Translations under genes and position numbers: made by a program
The notes under the pieces: generated by a model
What the model was told of the DNA's origin: nothing
Seen by the model: the letters and a program-made list of their open reading frames with translations, nothing else
Database searches by the model: none
Source: Paeniglutamicibacter quisquiliarum
Lineage (GTDB): Bacteria > Actinomycetota > Actinomycetes > Actinomycetales > Micrococcaceae
Assembly: GCF_019084045.1 (NCBI RefSeq)
Contig: NZ_JAHRED010000013.1
Location: 35,943-99,942, forward strand
Reading direction: 5' to 3'
Length of the DNA stretch: 64,000 nt
Shown: positions 17,942 to 26,634 of the stretch, in pieces
How positions within the stretch are numbered: the stretch's first letter is position 1
Layout: every line of letters starts with the position of its first letter

Positions 17942-18770
17942 GATCCAGACTCGTGCGGATGCAAGCTACTACACGAACTACGGCGGGCACCCGCCGCAGA
18001 CCGACCTGTTGACCGACCGCGCCATCGTCACCGAGGCGTACACGGTCATCCCGCGCGGGGTGCTGCGCGACATCGTCACCTCGGTCTTCCCGGAGTGGAC
18101 CGGCACCCGCGCCTGGGTGCTGAACCGCCCGGTCGCCGGCGGCTCGACCACCTTCGCCCAGTCCATCGTGGAGGTCTCCCCGGGCGGCGGCTCGGATCAC
18201 CCGGAGCCGCAGGCCGAGGTCCAGTCCTTCGTCTTCGTGGTCTCCGGCCGGCTGACCGTGACCATCGACGGCGCCGCGCACACCCTGGAGGAGGGCGGCT
18301 TTGCCTACGTCCCGGCCGGCACACAGTGGCAGGCCCACAACAACGGCGTCGAGGTGGCAACCTTCCATTGGATCCGCAAGCGCTACGAGGTCCTGGCGGG
18401 CGTCGCCGCCCCGGGTCCGGTCGTCGGCAACGAGCGCGACATCGAGCCCGGAGCGATGCCCGAGACCGAGGGCAAGTGGCGCACCACGCGCATGCTTGAC
18501 CCGCAGGACGTGGCGTTCGACTTCGGCGTGAACATCGTGACCTTCGAGCCCGGCGCCTCGATCCCGTTCGCCGAGACCCACGTGATGGAGCACGGACTGT
18601 ACGTGCTGGAGGGCAAGGCCGTCTACCGGTTGAACGCCGACTGGGTCGAGGTCGAGGCGGGGGACTACATGTCGCTGCGCGCCTTCTGCCCGCAGGCTTG
18701 TTACGCCGGCGGACCGTCGAACTTCCGCTACCTGCTCTACAAGGACCAGAACCGCCAGATCGCCTTGTAA
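17934..18770 (+). CDS. allE: (S)-ureidoglycine aminohydrolase
   Basis: This bicupin enzyme releases ammonia from (S)-ureidoglycine to give (S)-ureidoglycolate, using Mn. It has 278 residues. The N-terminal cupin carries FVFVVSGRLTVTIDG and the C-terminal cupin carries the metal-binding ETHVMEHGLYVLEGKAVYRL (about 219-238), followed by GDYMSLRAFCPQACYAGG. ATG 17934 has GGAGGA 5 bases upstream and lies within the end of the DUF6986 gene, so expression is coupled. The enzymes before it (allantoate amidohydrolase) and after it (ureidoglycolate lyase or dehydrogenase) are absent from the window. A long perfect hairpin ends the operon. Confidence 0.93.
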   Translation: MSKIQTRADASYYTNYGGHPPQTDLLTDRAIVTEAYTVIPRGVLRDIVTSVFPEWTGTRAWVLNRPVAGGSTTFAQSIVEVSPGGGSDHPEPQAEVQSFVFVVSGRLTVTIDGAAHTLEEGGFAYVPAGTQWQAHNNGVEVATFHWIRKRYEVLAGVAAPGPVVGNERDIEPGAMPETEGKWRTTRMLDPQDVAFDFGVNIVTFEPGASIPFAETHVMEHGLYVLEGKAVYRLNADWVEVEAGDYMSLRAFCPQACYAGGPSNFRYLLYKDQNRQIAL

Positions 18771-18790
18771 CGCGGCACTCCGCTTAACCC

Positions 18791-18831
18791 CGTCGGGCCC
18801 CTCGAACGCGATGCGTTCGAGGGGCCCGACG
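18791..18831 (+). terminator. Perfect 19-bp hairpin terminating the glyoxylate/ureide operon
   Basis: The 19 bases at 18791-18809 pair perfectly with 18813-18831 around a GAT loop, one of the strongest stems in the window. It lies 20 bp after the allE stop and before the convergent gene at 18913. A poor T-tract follows on either strand, as is common for high-GC actinobacteria. Confidence 0.75.
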
Positions 18832-18912
18832 GTGTTTGGGGGAGGGGGAAACCCTGCCCCCGTCTCGGCCGGCGCCCGTTGGGAAAGGGGTGGTGCCGGA
18901 GAGATGCGTTTC

Positions 18913-19611
18913 CTACCAGGCCGGGAGCACCGGCAGGGGTCCGCTGGCTTCAATGTAGCGTGCCTGGCCGCGCGCGAGCCACTCGATCAGGCCCTCGCGG
19001 TCCGACTTGACCTGCAGGGCGCCGTCGCCGATGACCCACTCGTCGCCTTCCTCGGTCACCAGGGTCATGCCCGGGGCGTCCTTGGCCCGCATGGTGCGCA
19101 CCGCCGCCTCCACGGCGTTGAGCTGCGAGTCCGGGTCGGCCTCCTCGATGGTCCAGGCGGTGTCCAGGTCGTGGTGGTGCACGACGACCTCGGCGATGCG
19201 CAGGGCCACGATGGAGGTGGCGGGGATGACCTTGCCGTGCAGGTCCACTTCCTGGACCGCGAGCTCCCCGGCCAGGCGCTCGGCCTGCTCGGCGAAGTAC
19301 TCCGCGGCGCTGCGGAATTTCCCGACCAGTTCCTCGCGCGGCAGGGCCGCCAGCGCGGCGATCTCCTCGTTGCGGGCCTCGGGCGAGGCATAGAGCTGCT
19401 GCTCTTCCCCGGTGGCGGCCCAGTCGATGAGCTTGACCAGCGAGCGGCCGTTGGAGGCCAGGTGGGCGATGACATCGGCCCGGCTCCACCCCTCGCACAG
19501 GGACGGCGCGGACATTTCGTCGGCGGACAGGGTGTCGATCGTGGCCAGCATCATGTTGGTTTCGCGGCCGAGTCGGGAAAGGTCCGAGTGCAGGCGGGCA
19601 GTGTTGATCAT
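18913..19611 (-). CDS. Maleylpyruvate isomerase-family (DinB-like) mycothiol-dependent-type protein
   Basis: This 232-residue protein has the N-terminal four-helix DinB-like domain of the actinobacterial TIGR03083/maleylpyruvate isomerase family. It shows SLCEGWSRADVIAHLASN near residue 38, giving the first His ligand, and RIAEVVVHHHDLDTAW near residue 140, giving the other metal ligands. A C-terminal sterol-carrier-like segment follows (about 170-232). Members transfer to or from mycothiol, but most are uncharacterised, and I see no aromatic pathway genes beside it. It is transcribed away from the GNAT gene at 19772. Confidence 0.8.
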   Translation of the reverse strand: MINTARLHSDLSRLGRETNMMLATIDTLSADEMSAPSLCEGWSRADVIAHLASNGRSLVKLIDWAATGEEQQLYASPEARNEEIAALAALPREELVGKFRSAAEYFAEQAERLAGELAVQEVDLHGKVIPATSIVALRIAEVVVHHHDLDTAWTIEEADPDSQLNAVEAAVRTMRAKDAPGMTLVTEEGDEWVIGDGALQVKSDREGLIEWLARGQARYIEASGPLPVLPAW

Positions 19612-19771
19612 GCAGACACCCTACCAATGTGCGGGCCGGGGATGGGCCCGGAATCCAATACATATCGAACCGGTATTGACTCATATGCAGGCGCGTGGCG
19701 CGGTGCCGGACCCGCCGGGGCCCGGAGTCGCCATTCCCGGCTTTTTGCCGCCCGGGCGGTAGTTTGGTGGG

Positions 19772-20380
19772 ATGATCCCGGACCGGCAGATGACGCAACG
19801 ACTACGGCTCGATCCACCGGTGCCCGGGGACCTGGAGGAGGTCTACGCGATCTCCGGCGATCCGCGGACCTGGGCGCACATCCCCGGGGAACGGGTCACG
19901 GATCCGCGGCAGACCGAGGCCTCGCTGGAAACGTTTGGCGCCGGCTGGCGGGAGCACGGCCTCTCGCACTGGGTCGTGCGGCTGGGGGAGGCCGGCGCGT
20001 ACCCGCCCCTGGAGCCCGGCCGGGTACTGGGCACCGGGGGAGTGCACCTGTTTGCGGCGGTCGCCGGCAAACACGTCTGGAACCTTGGCTACCGGCTGGA
20101 CCCTGCCTGCTGGGGACACGGATTCGCCACCGAACTTGCCCGGTACGCGGTGGAACGCGCCCACGCCGCCAGGGAATCGGTGCCGGTGATCGCCCGGGTG
20201 CTTTCCACCAACCCCGCATCGGTCAAGGTGGCGCAGAAGGCCGGGCTCCAACTCCGTTGGGAAGGACCTCCGTCGCCGAAGACCGCTGCAGCAGTCGGTG
20301 ACGGGTCGGTTTCCCGGCTCATCCTTGCGGACCGTGAGCTGGATGGCGACGTGCTGGCATGGCTGGTCTCCCGCGGCTAG
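19772..20380 (+). CDS. GNAT-family N-acetyltransferase
   Basis: This 202-residue protein has the RimJ/RimL-like GNAT layout: TQRLRLDPPVPGDLEEVYAI at the N-terminus, a beta-strand pair around GTGGVHLF, then the acetyl-CoA binding region LGYRLDPACWGHGFATELARYAVERA (about 107-132), and the STNPASVKVAQKAGLQ motif. Target amine unknown. ATG 19772 is the outermost start; ATG 19790 gives a more usual GNAT N-terminus and could be the true start, as neither has a strong ribosome-binding site. Confidence 0.82.
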   Translation: MIPDRQMTQRLRLDPPVPGDLEEVYAISGDPRTWAHIPGERVTDPRQTEASLETFGAGWREHGLSHWVVRLGEAGAYPPLEPGRVLGTGGVHLFAAVAGKHVWNLGYRLDPACWGHGFATELARYAVERAHAARESVPVIARVLSTNPASVKVAQKAGLQLRWEGPPSPKTAAAVGDGSVSRLILADRELDGDVLAWLVSRG

Positions 20381-20384
20381 GAAG

Positions 20385-20411
20385 CCGCAGGAACAAACCC
20401 GGCGCCTGCGG
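20385..20411. terminator. Short hairpin between convergent genes
   Basis: CCGCAGG at 20385-20391 pairs with CCTGCGG at 20405-20411. It lies in the 46-bp gap between the GNAT stop and the stop of the convergent LacI gene, so it may serve both. The stem is short and lacks a T-run. Confidence 0.4.
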
Positions 20412-20426
20412 AACCGCGGCGCGTGG

Positions 20427-21452
20427 CTAGGGGCGGGCCGGCAGGCCCGCGCCGGTTGATGCGCGCTGCACCAATTTGGGGGTGAACACGAACTGCTCGC
20501 GCACCGCGTCGGGCCCGGCTTCGGCCTCGCGCAGCAGGACGTCAACAGCGGTCCGCCCGATTTCGACGGCCGGCTGGCGCACCGAGGTAATGGGCACCAC
20601 CGCCGATTCCGCGAAGGCGATATCGTCGTAGCCGACCAGCGCGATGTCCTCCGGGACCCTGACCTTTCCGCTCATGACCAGTGCCTGTAGCACGCCCATG
20701 GCCAGGAGGTCGTTGGCGGCGAAGATGGCCTCGGGCCGGCGGGCGGCGGGCAGCGCAGCGATCCGTTCCCCGGCGGCGCGGCCCTCGAACACGCTCAGCG
20801 CTTTCGTGCCGAAGATTTCAAGGCTGGCACCCGGCACCGCTGCAACCACCGATTGGGCGCCCTCCAGGCGGTGGCGCACCTGTTCGATTTCCATCGGGCC
20901 GCCGACAAACCCGATGCGTCGCCGTGAGGCATCAATCAGGTGCTGGGCAGCAATGCGCCCGCCTTCGACGTCGTTGACCGAGACCGAGGAGAAGGACTGG
21001 TCGCCGCTGCCGCGGTCGACCAGCACCACGGGGGTCCCGGCCTCGCGAATCCGCCACAGCCTGCTCAGGTCCGTGCGCACCGGGGAAATGAGCAACCCCG
21101 CCACGCGTTGTTCCTCGAAAAGATCCAGCAGTCGCCCTTCATTGGACACCGAGTCGTCGCTGGCGCCCATCAGCACACTGTAGCCGTTGTCCAGGGCCCG
21201 CTGCTGCGCGCCATGGGTTACGTCCATGAAAAAGGGGTTGCGGGCATCGAGGACGACCAGGCCGAAGCTGCGGCTTCGGCCCGCGCGAAGTTGCCGGGCC
21301 GCATCGTTGCGCACGAAGCCCAGGCGTTCGATGACTTCGGTGACGCGGGTGACAGTGGAGGGCGAGACCATGGCCGGGCGATTGAGCACATTGGAGACGG
21401 TTCCCACGGAGACGCCGGCCTCGCGGGCCACGTCCCGGACACTGATTGCCAA
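20427..21452 (-). CDS. LacI-family repressor of the rhamnose operon
   Basis: This 341-residue regulator has the LacI DNA-binding headpiece (SVRDVAREAGVSVGTVSNVLNRP, residues 4-26) with hinge helix ARQLRAGRS. A periplasmic-binding-protein-like effector core follows (about 60-330), including VDRGSGDQSFSSVSVNDVEGG and VGYDDIAFA. It starts at TTG 21452 with GGAAGGGG 6 bases upstream. It is divergent from the L-rhamnose genes, so its effector is probably L-rhamnose or a pathway intermediate. LacI-type control of rhamnose use is known in actinobacteria, in contrast to the AraC-type RhaS/RhaR of E. coli. Confidence 0.9.
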   Translation of the reverse strand: MAISVRDVAREAGVSVGTVSNVLNRPAMVSPSTVTRVTEVIERLGFVRNDAARQLRAGRSRSFGLVVLDARNPFFMDVTHGAQQRALDNGYSVLMGASDDSVSNEGRLLDLFEEQRVAGLLISPVRTDLSRLWRIREAGTPVVLVDRGSGDQSFSSVSVNDVEGGRIAAQHLIDASRRRIGFVGGPMEIEQVRHRLEGAQSVVAAVPGASLEIFGTKALSVFEGRAAGERIAALPAARRPEAIFAANDLLAMGVLQALVMSGKVRVPEDIALVGYDDIAFAESAVVPITSVRQPAVEIGRTAVDVLLREAEAGPDAVREQFVFTPKLVQRASTGAGLPARP

Positions 21453-21532
21453 AGTGGGCCCCTTCCGCCTGCCGTGTATGCGTCATTGCGAGTATATCGC
21501 CCGGGGCCGCCGCCCGGGCCCGAACGACACCT

Positions 21533-21637
21533 ATTGAAAGGATTCAATTTATTTGGTTCCGGCGGCCCAAAGCACTTGAAATTCATTGTGATCTTGGTCT
21601 AGTATCGGGACGTTCCATTGAATTGAAACGATTCATA
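21533..21637 (+). promoter_or_regulatory. Paired LacI-type operators upstream of the rhamnose operon
   Basis: ATTGAAAGGATTCAAT (21533-21548) and ATTGAAACGATTCATA (21622-21637) share 13 of 16 bases. Both are imperfect palindromes with the central CG/GG pair usual for LacI-family sites. Spacing is 89 bp between starts, so looping is possible. A weaker related sequence lies near 21575. The downstream copy is 61 bp before the rhaM start. Confidence 0.65.
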
Positions 21638-21697
21638 ATCTGGTGCCGGAGCCCCGAATGTGACATCGGCACGCAAGCACACGAAGGGGGAAGCGGC

Positions 21698-22039
21698 ATG
21701 ACGAGGGTCTGTTTCCAGTTGCAGGTGAAGCCCGAGCGGCTCACCGAGTACATCGAACGCCACGCCGCGGTATGGCCCCAGATGCTCCAGGCCATCGAGC
21801 AGGCGGGCCGCCGCAACTACTCGCTCTTCGTGCGCGGCGACGGTTTCCTGGTCGGCTACTACGAGACCGACGACGACCAGGCGGCCCAGCGTGCGCTGGA
21901 TGCCGACCCGCGCACCGCGGCCTGGGAAGCGCAGATGTCCGGGTTCTTTGTGTCCCTGGACGGGCGCCCCGACCAGGGCGCCGAACGACTGACCGAGGTT
22001 TTCCACCTCGAAGACCAGCTGGCGACGCTCAACTCCTGA
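21698..22039 (+). CDS. rhaM: L-rhamnose mutarotase
   Basis: This protein interconverts the anomers of L-rhamnose so that the isomerase gets its preferred form. It has 113 residues, as usual for RhaM. Family features are VCFQLQVKPERLTEYIERHAAVWPQM with the active-site His, the YSLFVRGDGFLVGYYE strand pair, and the C-terminal EVFHLED. ATG 21698 is chosen because the frame upstream to 21446 crosses the promoter. It is the first gene of the rhamnose operon, 43 bp before the isomerase. Confidence 0.93.
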   Translation: MTRVCFQLQVKPERLTEYIERHAAVWPQMLQAIEQAGRRNYSLFVRGDGFLVGYYETDDDQAAQRALDADPRTAAWEAQMSGFFVSLDGRPDQGAERLTEVFHLEDQLATLNS

Positions 22040-22082
22040 GCGCACCGACACCCCCCCACCCCACCAACGAAAAGGAGACCTC

Positions 22083-23255
22083 ATGGGCACGACGTTGAGC
22101 CCCGAGATCCTCGCCACCCTTGAACGCCAGGCCATTGAAGTTCCCTCCTGGGCCTACGGAAACTCGGGAACCCGCTTCAAGGTCTACGGCACCGACGGCA
22201 CCCCGCGCGATCCGTTTGAAAAGATCGCCGACGCGGCCGAGGTCAACCGGCTCACCGGCCTGGCCCCGTCCGTGGCACTGCACATCCCGTGGGACAGGGT
22301 GGATGACTACGGCGCCCTGCGCGTCTACGCGAACGACCTGGGCATCGAGCTGGGGACCATCAACTCAAACACCTTCCAGGACGACGTCTACAAGTTCGGT
22401 GCCCTGACCCACGAGGATCCGGCCGTCCGCCGCAAGGCCGTTGACCACCACCTCGAATGCGTCGACGTCATGGACGCCACCGGCTCGCGCGACCTGAAGA
22501 TCTGGCTCGCCGAGGGCTCGAACTACCCCGGCCAGGCAGACATGCGCGGCCGTCAGGACCGCCTGGCCGAGTCCCTGCAGCAGATCTACGCCCGCCTGGG
22601 CGGCGACCAGCGGTTGATGCTCGAGTACAAGTTCTTCGAGCCGTCGTTCTACCACACCGACGTGCCCGACTGGGGAACCTCCTACGCCCAGGTCGCCGCA
22701 CTCGGGGACCGAGCCAAGGTCTGCCTGGACACCGGCCACCACGCGCCGGGCACCAACATCGAATTCATCGTGATGCAGCTCCAGCGCCTGGGCAAGCTCG
22801 GCTCCTTCGACTTCAACTCGCGCTTCTACGCGGACGACGACTTGATCGTGGGTGCCGCCGACCCGTTCCAGCTCTTCCGGATCATGTTCGAGGTCATCCG
22901 CGGCGGGGGCCTTGACGCCGACACCGAGATCGCGTTCATGCTCGACCAGTGCCACAACGTCGAAAACAAGATCCAAGGCCAGATCCGCTCGGTGCTCAAC
23001 GTGCAGGAAATGACGGCCCGCGCCCTGCTGGTGGACCTCGACGCCCTGGCCGCCGCGCAGCGTTCAGGCGACGTACTGGCCGCCAACGCGGTGTTCATGG
23101 ACGCGTTCTACACCGACGTGCGCGCCGAGCTCGCGCAGTGGCGCGAATCCCGCGGACTGCCGGCGGATCCGGAGGCCGCATTCCGCGCCTCGGACTACCA
23201 ATCGCGCATCGAGGCCGCCCGCGTCGGCGGCGTCCAGGCCGGATGGGGTGCCTGA
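22083..23255 (+). CDS. rhaI: L-rhamnose isomerase (RhaI type)
   Basis: This metal-dependent TIM-barrel isomerase converts L-rhamnose to L-rhamnulose. It has 390 residues and is of the Pseudomonas stutzeri/actinobacterial type rather than E. coli RhaA. It shows the metal and substrate residues in LMLEYKFFEPSFYHTDVPDWG and KVCLDTGHHAPGTNIEF, plus FDFNSRFYADDDLIVGAADP and the late IAFMLDQCHNVENKI. AAGGAG lies 5 bases before ATG. It ends one base before the transporter start, so the two are translationally coupled. Confidence 0.95.
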   Translation: MGTTLSPEILATLERQAIEVPSWAYGNSGTRFKVYGTDGTPRDPFEKIADAAEVNRLTGLAPSVALHIPWDRVDDYGALRVYANDLGIELGTINSNTFQDDVYKFGALTHEDPAVRRKAVDHHLECVDVMDATGSRDLKIWLAEGSNYPGQADMRGRQDRLAESLQQIYARLGGDQRLMLEYKFFEPSFYHTDVPDWGTSYAQVAALGDRAKVCLDTGHHAPGTNIEFIVMQLQRLGKLGSFDFNSRFYADDDLIVGAADPFQLFRIMFEVIRGGGLDADTEIAFMLDQCHNVENKIQGQIRSVLNVQEMTARALLVDLDALAAAQRSGDVLAANAVFMDAFYTDVRAELAQWRESRGLPADPEAAFRASDYQSRIEAARVGGVQAGWGA

Positions 23256-23256
23256 G

Positions 23257-24573
23257 ATGGGAACCGGCACATTGGCCCCGCGCAAGGCACCGCGCTCCAT
23301 CAGCGGCTGGAAGGCCACCGCGGCCGTTGCCATGTCCAACTACATGGAGGCCGGGGCGATCATCGCGCTGGCCACCAGCCTCACGCTCTGGCAGGGCGCC
23401 TTCGGCTTTGACGACGCACTAGTCGGCGTCATCGCCGCGGTGTCCGCCAACGCATTCGGCTCGGCACTGGGGGCGGCGATCGGCGGCCCGCTCTGCGACC
23501 GCCTGGGCCGCAAGTTCATCTACACCTACGACCTGCTGGTCTTCATGCTCGGCGCCCTGATGCTCACCTTCGCCACCGGCGTCGTGCCGCTGATGATCGG
23601 CGTGGTCCTCATGGGCATCGCCGTCGGCGCCGGGGTGCCCGCATCCTGGACCTACATTGCCGAGGAGGCACCGAGCGAACACCGCGCGGCCCACGTGGGC
23701 GCCGCGCAGCTGGCCTGGTCGATCGGCCCGGCCATCGGATTCGCGCTGGCCATCCTGGTCGGACCGCTGGGGGTCACCGGAAGCCGGCTGATCTTCTTCC
23801 ACCTGTTCATCATCGCCGGCATCACCTGGTGGGTACGCCGCGGGCTGCCCGAATCCAGGTCCTGGAAAAACCAGCGCAAGGAAGACGTGCGCCTGGGCGT
23901 GAAGGTCTCCTTCTTCTCCGGCATCCGCGGGCTGCTGGGCAACCGCAAGAACTTCGGCGCCCTGGCGTTCCTGCTCGGCGTCTACGGACTGTGGAACACC
24001 GTCGCCGGCCAGTCGGGCATCTTCCAGCCGCGCGTCTACGCCGCCGCGGGCGTGGAAAGCGCCACCCACCAGAACCTGCTGCAGGTCCTGGTCTGGACCC
24101 TCACGGCCCTGGCCACCTACTTCGGCTTCATGCGCTACGGGGACCGGGTCAGCCGCCGCTGGCTGTACTTCGCCGGCGCGCTGCTGGGCGTCGCCGCCTG
24201 GGCCGTGCTGATCTTCGCGCCTCCCGGCGCCTTCTCGCTCTTCTTCTTCGCCATCGGCTGGGGCATCTCGGCGGGCCTGGGGGCGCAGGCGTTCTACGGC
24301 CTGTGGGCCGCGGAGCTCTTCGCCACCCAGTACCGCGCCAGCGCCCAGGGCGTGCTGTTCATGCTCGCCCGCGTCATGGTCGGCTTGCTGTCCCTGGTCT
24401 TCCCGGTGCTGCTGAACACCATCGGCCTGGAGAAGGTCGGGCTCATCATCCTCGGCCTGCTGCTGCTCGCCCTGCTCATCGGCACCATCTGGGCACCGGA
24501 AACCCGGGGCAAGTCCCTGGAAGAGATCGAAGCCGAGCGCTACGGCACCGAGCGTGCCCGGGCCAACGCCTAA
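23257..24573 (+). CDS. MFS sugar transporter (probable L-rhamnose importer)
   Basis: This 438-residue protein has 12 hydrophobic segments and the MFS sugar-porter hallmark GGPLCDRLGRKFIYTYD between helices 2 and 3. It also has RRGLPESRSW after helix 6 and the C-terminal APETRGKSLEEIEAERYG typical of the sugar porter family. ATG 23257 follows the rhaI stop by one base; GTG 23248 in the same frame is an alternative. Its place inside the rhamnose operon makes L-rhamnose the likely substrate. It is not related to RhaT of E. coli. Confidence 0.88.
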   Translation: MGTGTLAPRKAPRSISGWKATAAVAMSNYMEAGAIIALATSLTLWQGAFGFDDALVGVIAAVSANAFGSALGAAIGGPLCDRLGRKFIYTYDLLVFMLGALMLTFATGVVPLMIGVVLMGIAVGAGVPASWTYIAEEAPSEHRAAHVGAAQLAWSIGPAIGFALAILVGPLGVTGSRLIFFHLFIIAGITWWVRRGLPESRSWKNQRKEDVRLGVKVSFFSGIRGLLGNRKNFGALAFLLGVYGLWNTVAGQSGIFQPRVYAAAGVESATHQNLLQVLVWTLTALATYFGFMRYGDRVSRRWLYFAGALLGVAAWAVLIFAPPGAFSLFFFAIGWGISAGLGAQAFYGLWAAELFATQYRASAQGVLFMLARVMVGLLSLVFPVLLNTIGLEKVGLIILGLLLLALLIGTIWAPETRGKSLEEIEAERYGTERARANA

Positions 24574-24597
24574 ACATTCACCAAGCTGGAGAAAACA

Positions 24598-26634
24598 ATG
24601 ACATCGACGACTGCACAAGAGCTGATCACCCGCTCCAACCGACTGGGCGCGGACAAGAAGAACACCAACTACGCCGGGGGCAACACGTCGGCCAAGGGCA
24701 CCGACTGCGACCCGGTCACCGGCGAGGCCATCGAGCTGCTCTGGGTCAAGGGCTCCGGCGGGGACCTGGGAACGCTGAGGGAATCCGGGCTCTCCACGCT
24801 GCGCCTGGACCGCATGCGCGCCCTGGCCGGCGTCTATCCCGGGCTGGAGCGCGAGGACGAGATGGTCGCTGCCTTCGACTACTGCCTGCACGGCAAGGGC
24901 GGGGCGGCCCCGTCGATCGACACCGCCATGCACGGGCTGGTTGACGCGGCACACGTGGACCACCTGCACCCGGATTCGGGCATCGCCATCGCCACCGCCG
25001 CGGACGGAGAGGCGCTGACCGACAAGATCTTCGGTTCCAAAGTCGTGTGGGTGCCCTGGCGCCGCCCCGGCTTCCAGCTGGGCCTGGACATCGCGAAGAT
25101 CAAGGAGGCCAACCCGGAGGCCATCGGCTGCATCCTGGGCGGCCACGGCATCACCGCCTGGGCCGAGACCAGCGAAGAATGCGAGGCGAACTCGCTGTGG
25201 ATCATCGACACCGCCGCCGCCTACATCGAGGCCAACGGCGCCCCCGAGCCCTTCGGCACCGTGGTGCCGGGCTTCGAGGCCTTGGGCGAGTCCGAGCGCC
25301 GGGCCCGCGCGGCCGCCCTGGCCCCCACGATCCGCGGGCTGGCCGGCGCCGACAAGCCCATGGTCGGGCACTTCAGCGACGATGCGCGCGTGCTCGACTT
25401 CCTGTCCCGCGAAAAGCTCTCCGCCCTGGCGGCCCTGGGCACCTCCTGCCCGGACCACTTCCTGCGCACCAAGATCAAGCCGATGGTCCTTGACCTGCCG
25501 GCCACCGCCACGCTCGAAGCACAGCTCGAGCGCCTGCGCGAACTGCACACCGAATACCGCGCCGACTACCGGGCCTACTACGAGGCGCATGCCGATGCCT
25601 CCAGCCCGGCGATGCGCGGGGCCGACCCGCTGATCGTGCTGGTGCCCGGGGTGGGCATGTTCTCCTACGGGGCGAACAAGCAGACCGCCCGGGTGGCCGG
25701 GGAGTTCTACCTCAACGCCATCAACGTGATGCGCGGGGCCGAGGCACTGTCCACCTACACCCCGATCAACGACGCGGAGAAGTTCCGCATCGAGTACTGG
25801 GCGCTGGAGGAAGCCAAGCTGGCCCGCCTGCCCAGGCCCAAGACCCACCAGGGGCGGATCGCCTTTGTCACCGGCGCGGCCTCGGGCATCGGCAAGGCCA
25901 TCGCCACCCGGCTGGCCGCCGAGGGCGCCTGCGTGGTGGTCGCCGACCTGGACCTGGCCAAGGCCCAGGCGGCGGCGGCCGAGCTGGGCAATGAAGATGT
26001 GGCCATCGGCGTGGCCGCAAACGTCGCCGACGCCGCGGGCGTGCAGGCGGCCATCGACGCGACGGTGCTGGCCTTCGGCGGCATCGACCTGGTGGTCAAC
26101 AACGCCGGGCTCTCGCTGTCCAAGCCGCTGCTGGAAACCACCGAGGCCGACTGGGATCTGCAGCACGACGTGATGGCCAAGGGTTCCTTCCTGGTCTCCA
26201 AGGCCGCCGCGAAGGCACTGGTGGAACAGGGCATGGGCGGGGACGTCATCTACATCTCCTCCAAGAACTCCGTCTTCGCCGGCCCGAACAACATCGCCTA
26301 CTCCGCCACCAAGGCCGACCAGGCGCACCAGGTGCGCCTGCTGGCCGTGGAACTCGGCGAGCACGGGGTGCGCGTGAACGGGATCAACCCCGACGGGGTG
26401 GTCCGCGGGTCCGGGATCTTCGCCTCCGGCTGGGGCGCGAACCGCGCGGCCACCTACGGGGTCGAGGAGCAGGACCTGGGGCAGTTTTATGCCAACCGCA
26501 CCATCCTCAAGCGCGAGGTCGTCCCGGAGAACGTGGCCGACGCCGTGTACGTGCTCACCGGACCGGAGCTCACCCGCACCACCGGCCTGCACATCCCGGT
26601 TGACTCCGGCGTCGCGGCGGCATTCCTGCGATGA
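24598..26634 (+). CDS. rhaD: Bifunctional rhamnulose-1-phosphate aldolase / L-lactaldehyde dehydrogenase
   Basis: This 678-residue fusion is the RhaEW-type enzyme of actinobacteria and bacilli. Residues 1-400 form a class II aldolase that splits L-rhamnulose-1-phosphate; VDHLHPDSGIAIA carries the metal-binding His pair and ILGGHGITAW a further His. Residues about 420-678 form a short-chain dehydrogenase with TGAASGIGKA near 425, NNAGLS, and the catalytic YSATK near 567, which acts on L-lactaldehyde. Fusion lets the toxic aldehyde pass to the next step. It overlaps rhaB by 4 bases. Confidence 0.94.
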   Translation: MTSTTAQELITRSNRLGADKKNTNYAGGNTSAKGTDCDPVTGEAIELLWVKGSGGDLGTLRESGLSTLRLDRMRALAGVYPGLEREDEMVAAFDYCLHGKGGAAPSIDTAMHGLVDAAHVDHLHPDSGIAIATAADGEALTDKIFGSKVVWVPWRRPGFQLGLDIAKIKEANPEAIGCILGGHGITAWAETSEECEANSLWIIDTAAAYIEANGAPEPFGTVVPGFEALGESERRARAAALAPTIRGLAGADKPMVGHFSDDARVLDFLSREKLSALAALGTSCPDHFLRTKIKPMVLDLPATATLEAQLERLRELHTEYRADYRAYYEAHADASSPAMRGADPLIVLVPGVGMFSYGANKQTARVAGEFYLNAINVMRGAEALSTYTPINDAEKFRIEYWALEEAKLARLPRPKTHQGRIAFVTGAASGIGKAIATRLAAEGACVVVADLDLAKAQAAAAELGNEDVAIGVAANVADAAGVQAAIDATVLAFGGIDLVVNNAGLSLSKPLLETTEADWDLQHDVMAKGSFLVSKAAAKALVEQGMGGDVIYISSKNSVFAGPNNIAYSATKADQAHQVRLLAVELGEHGVRVNGINPDGVVRGSGIFASGWGANRAATYGVEEQDLGQFYANRTILKREVVPENVADAVYVLTGPELTRTTGLHIPVDSGVAAAFLR

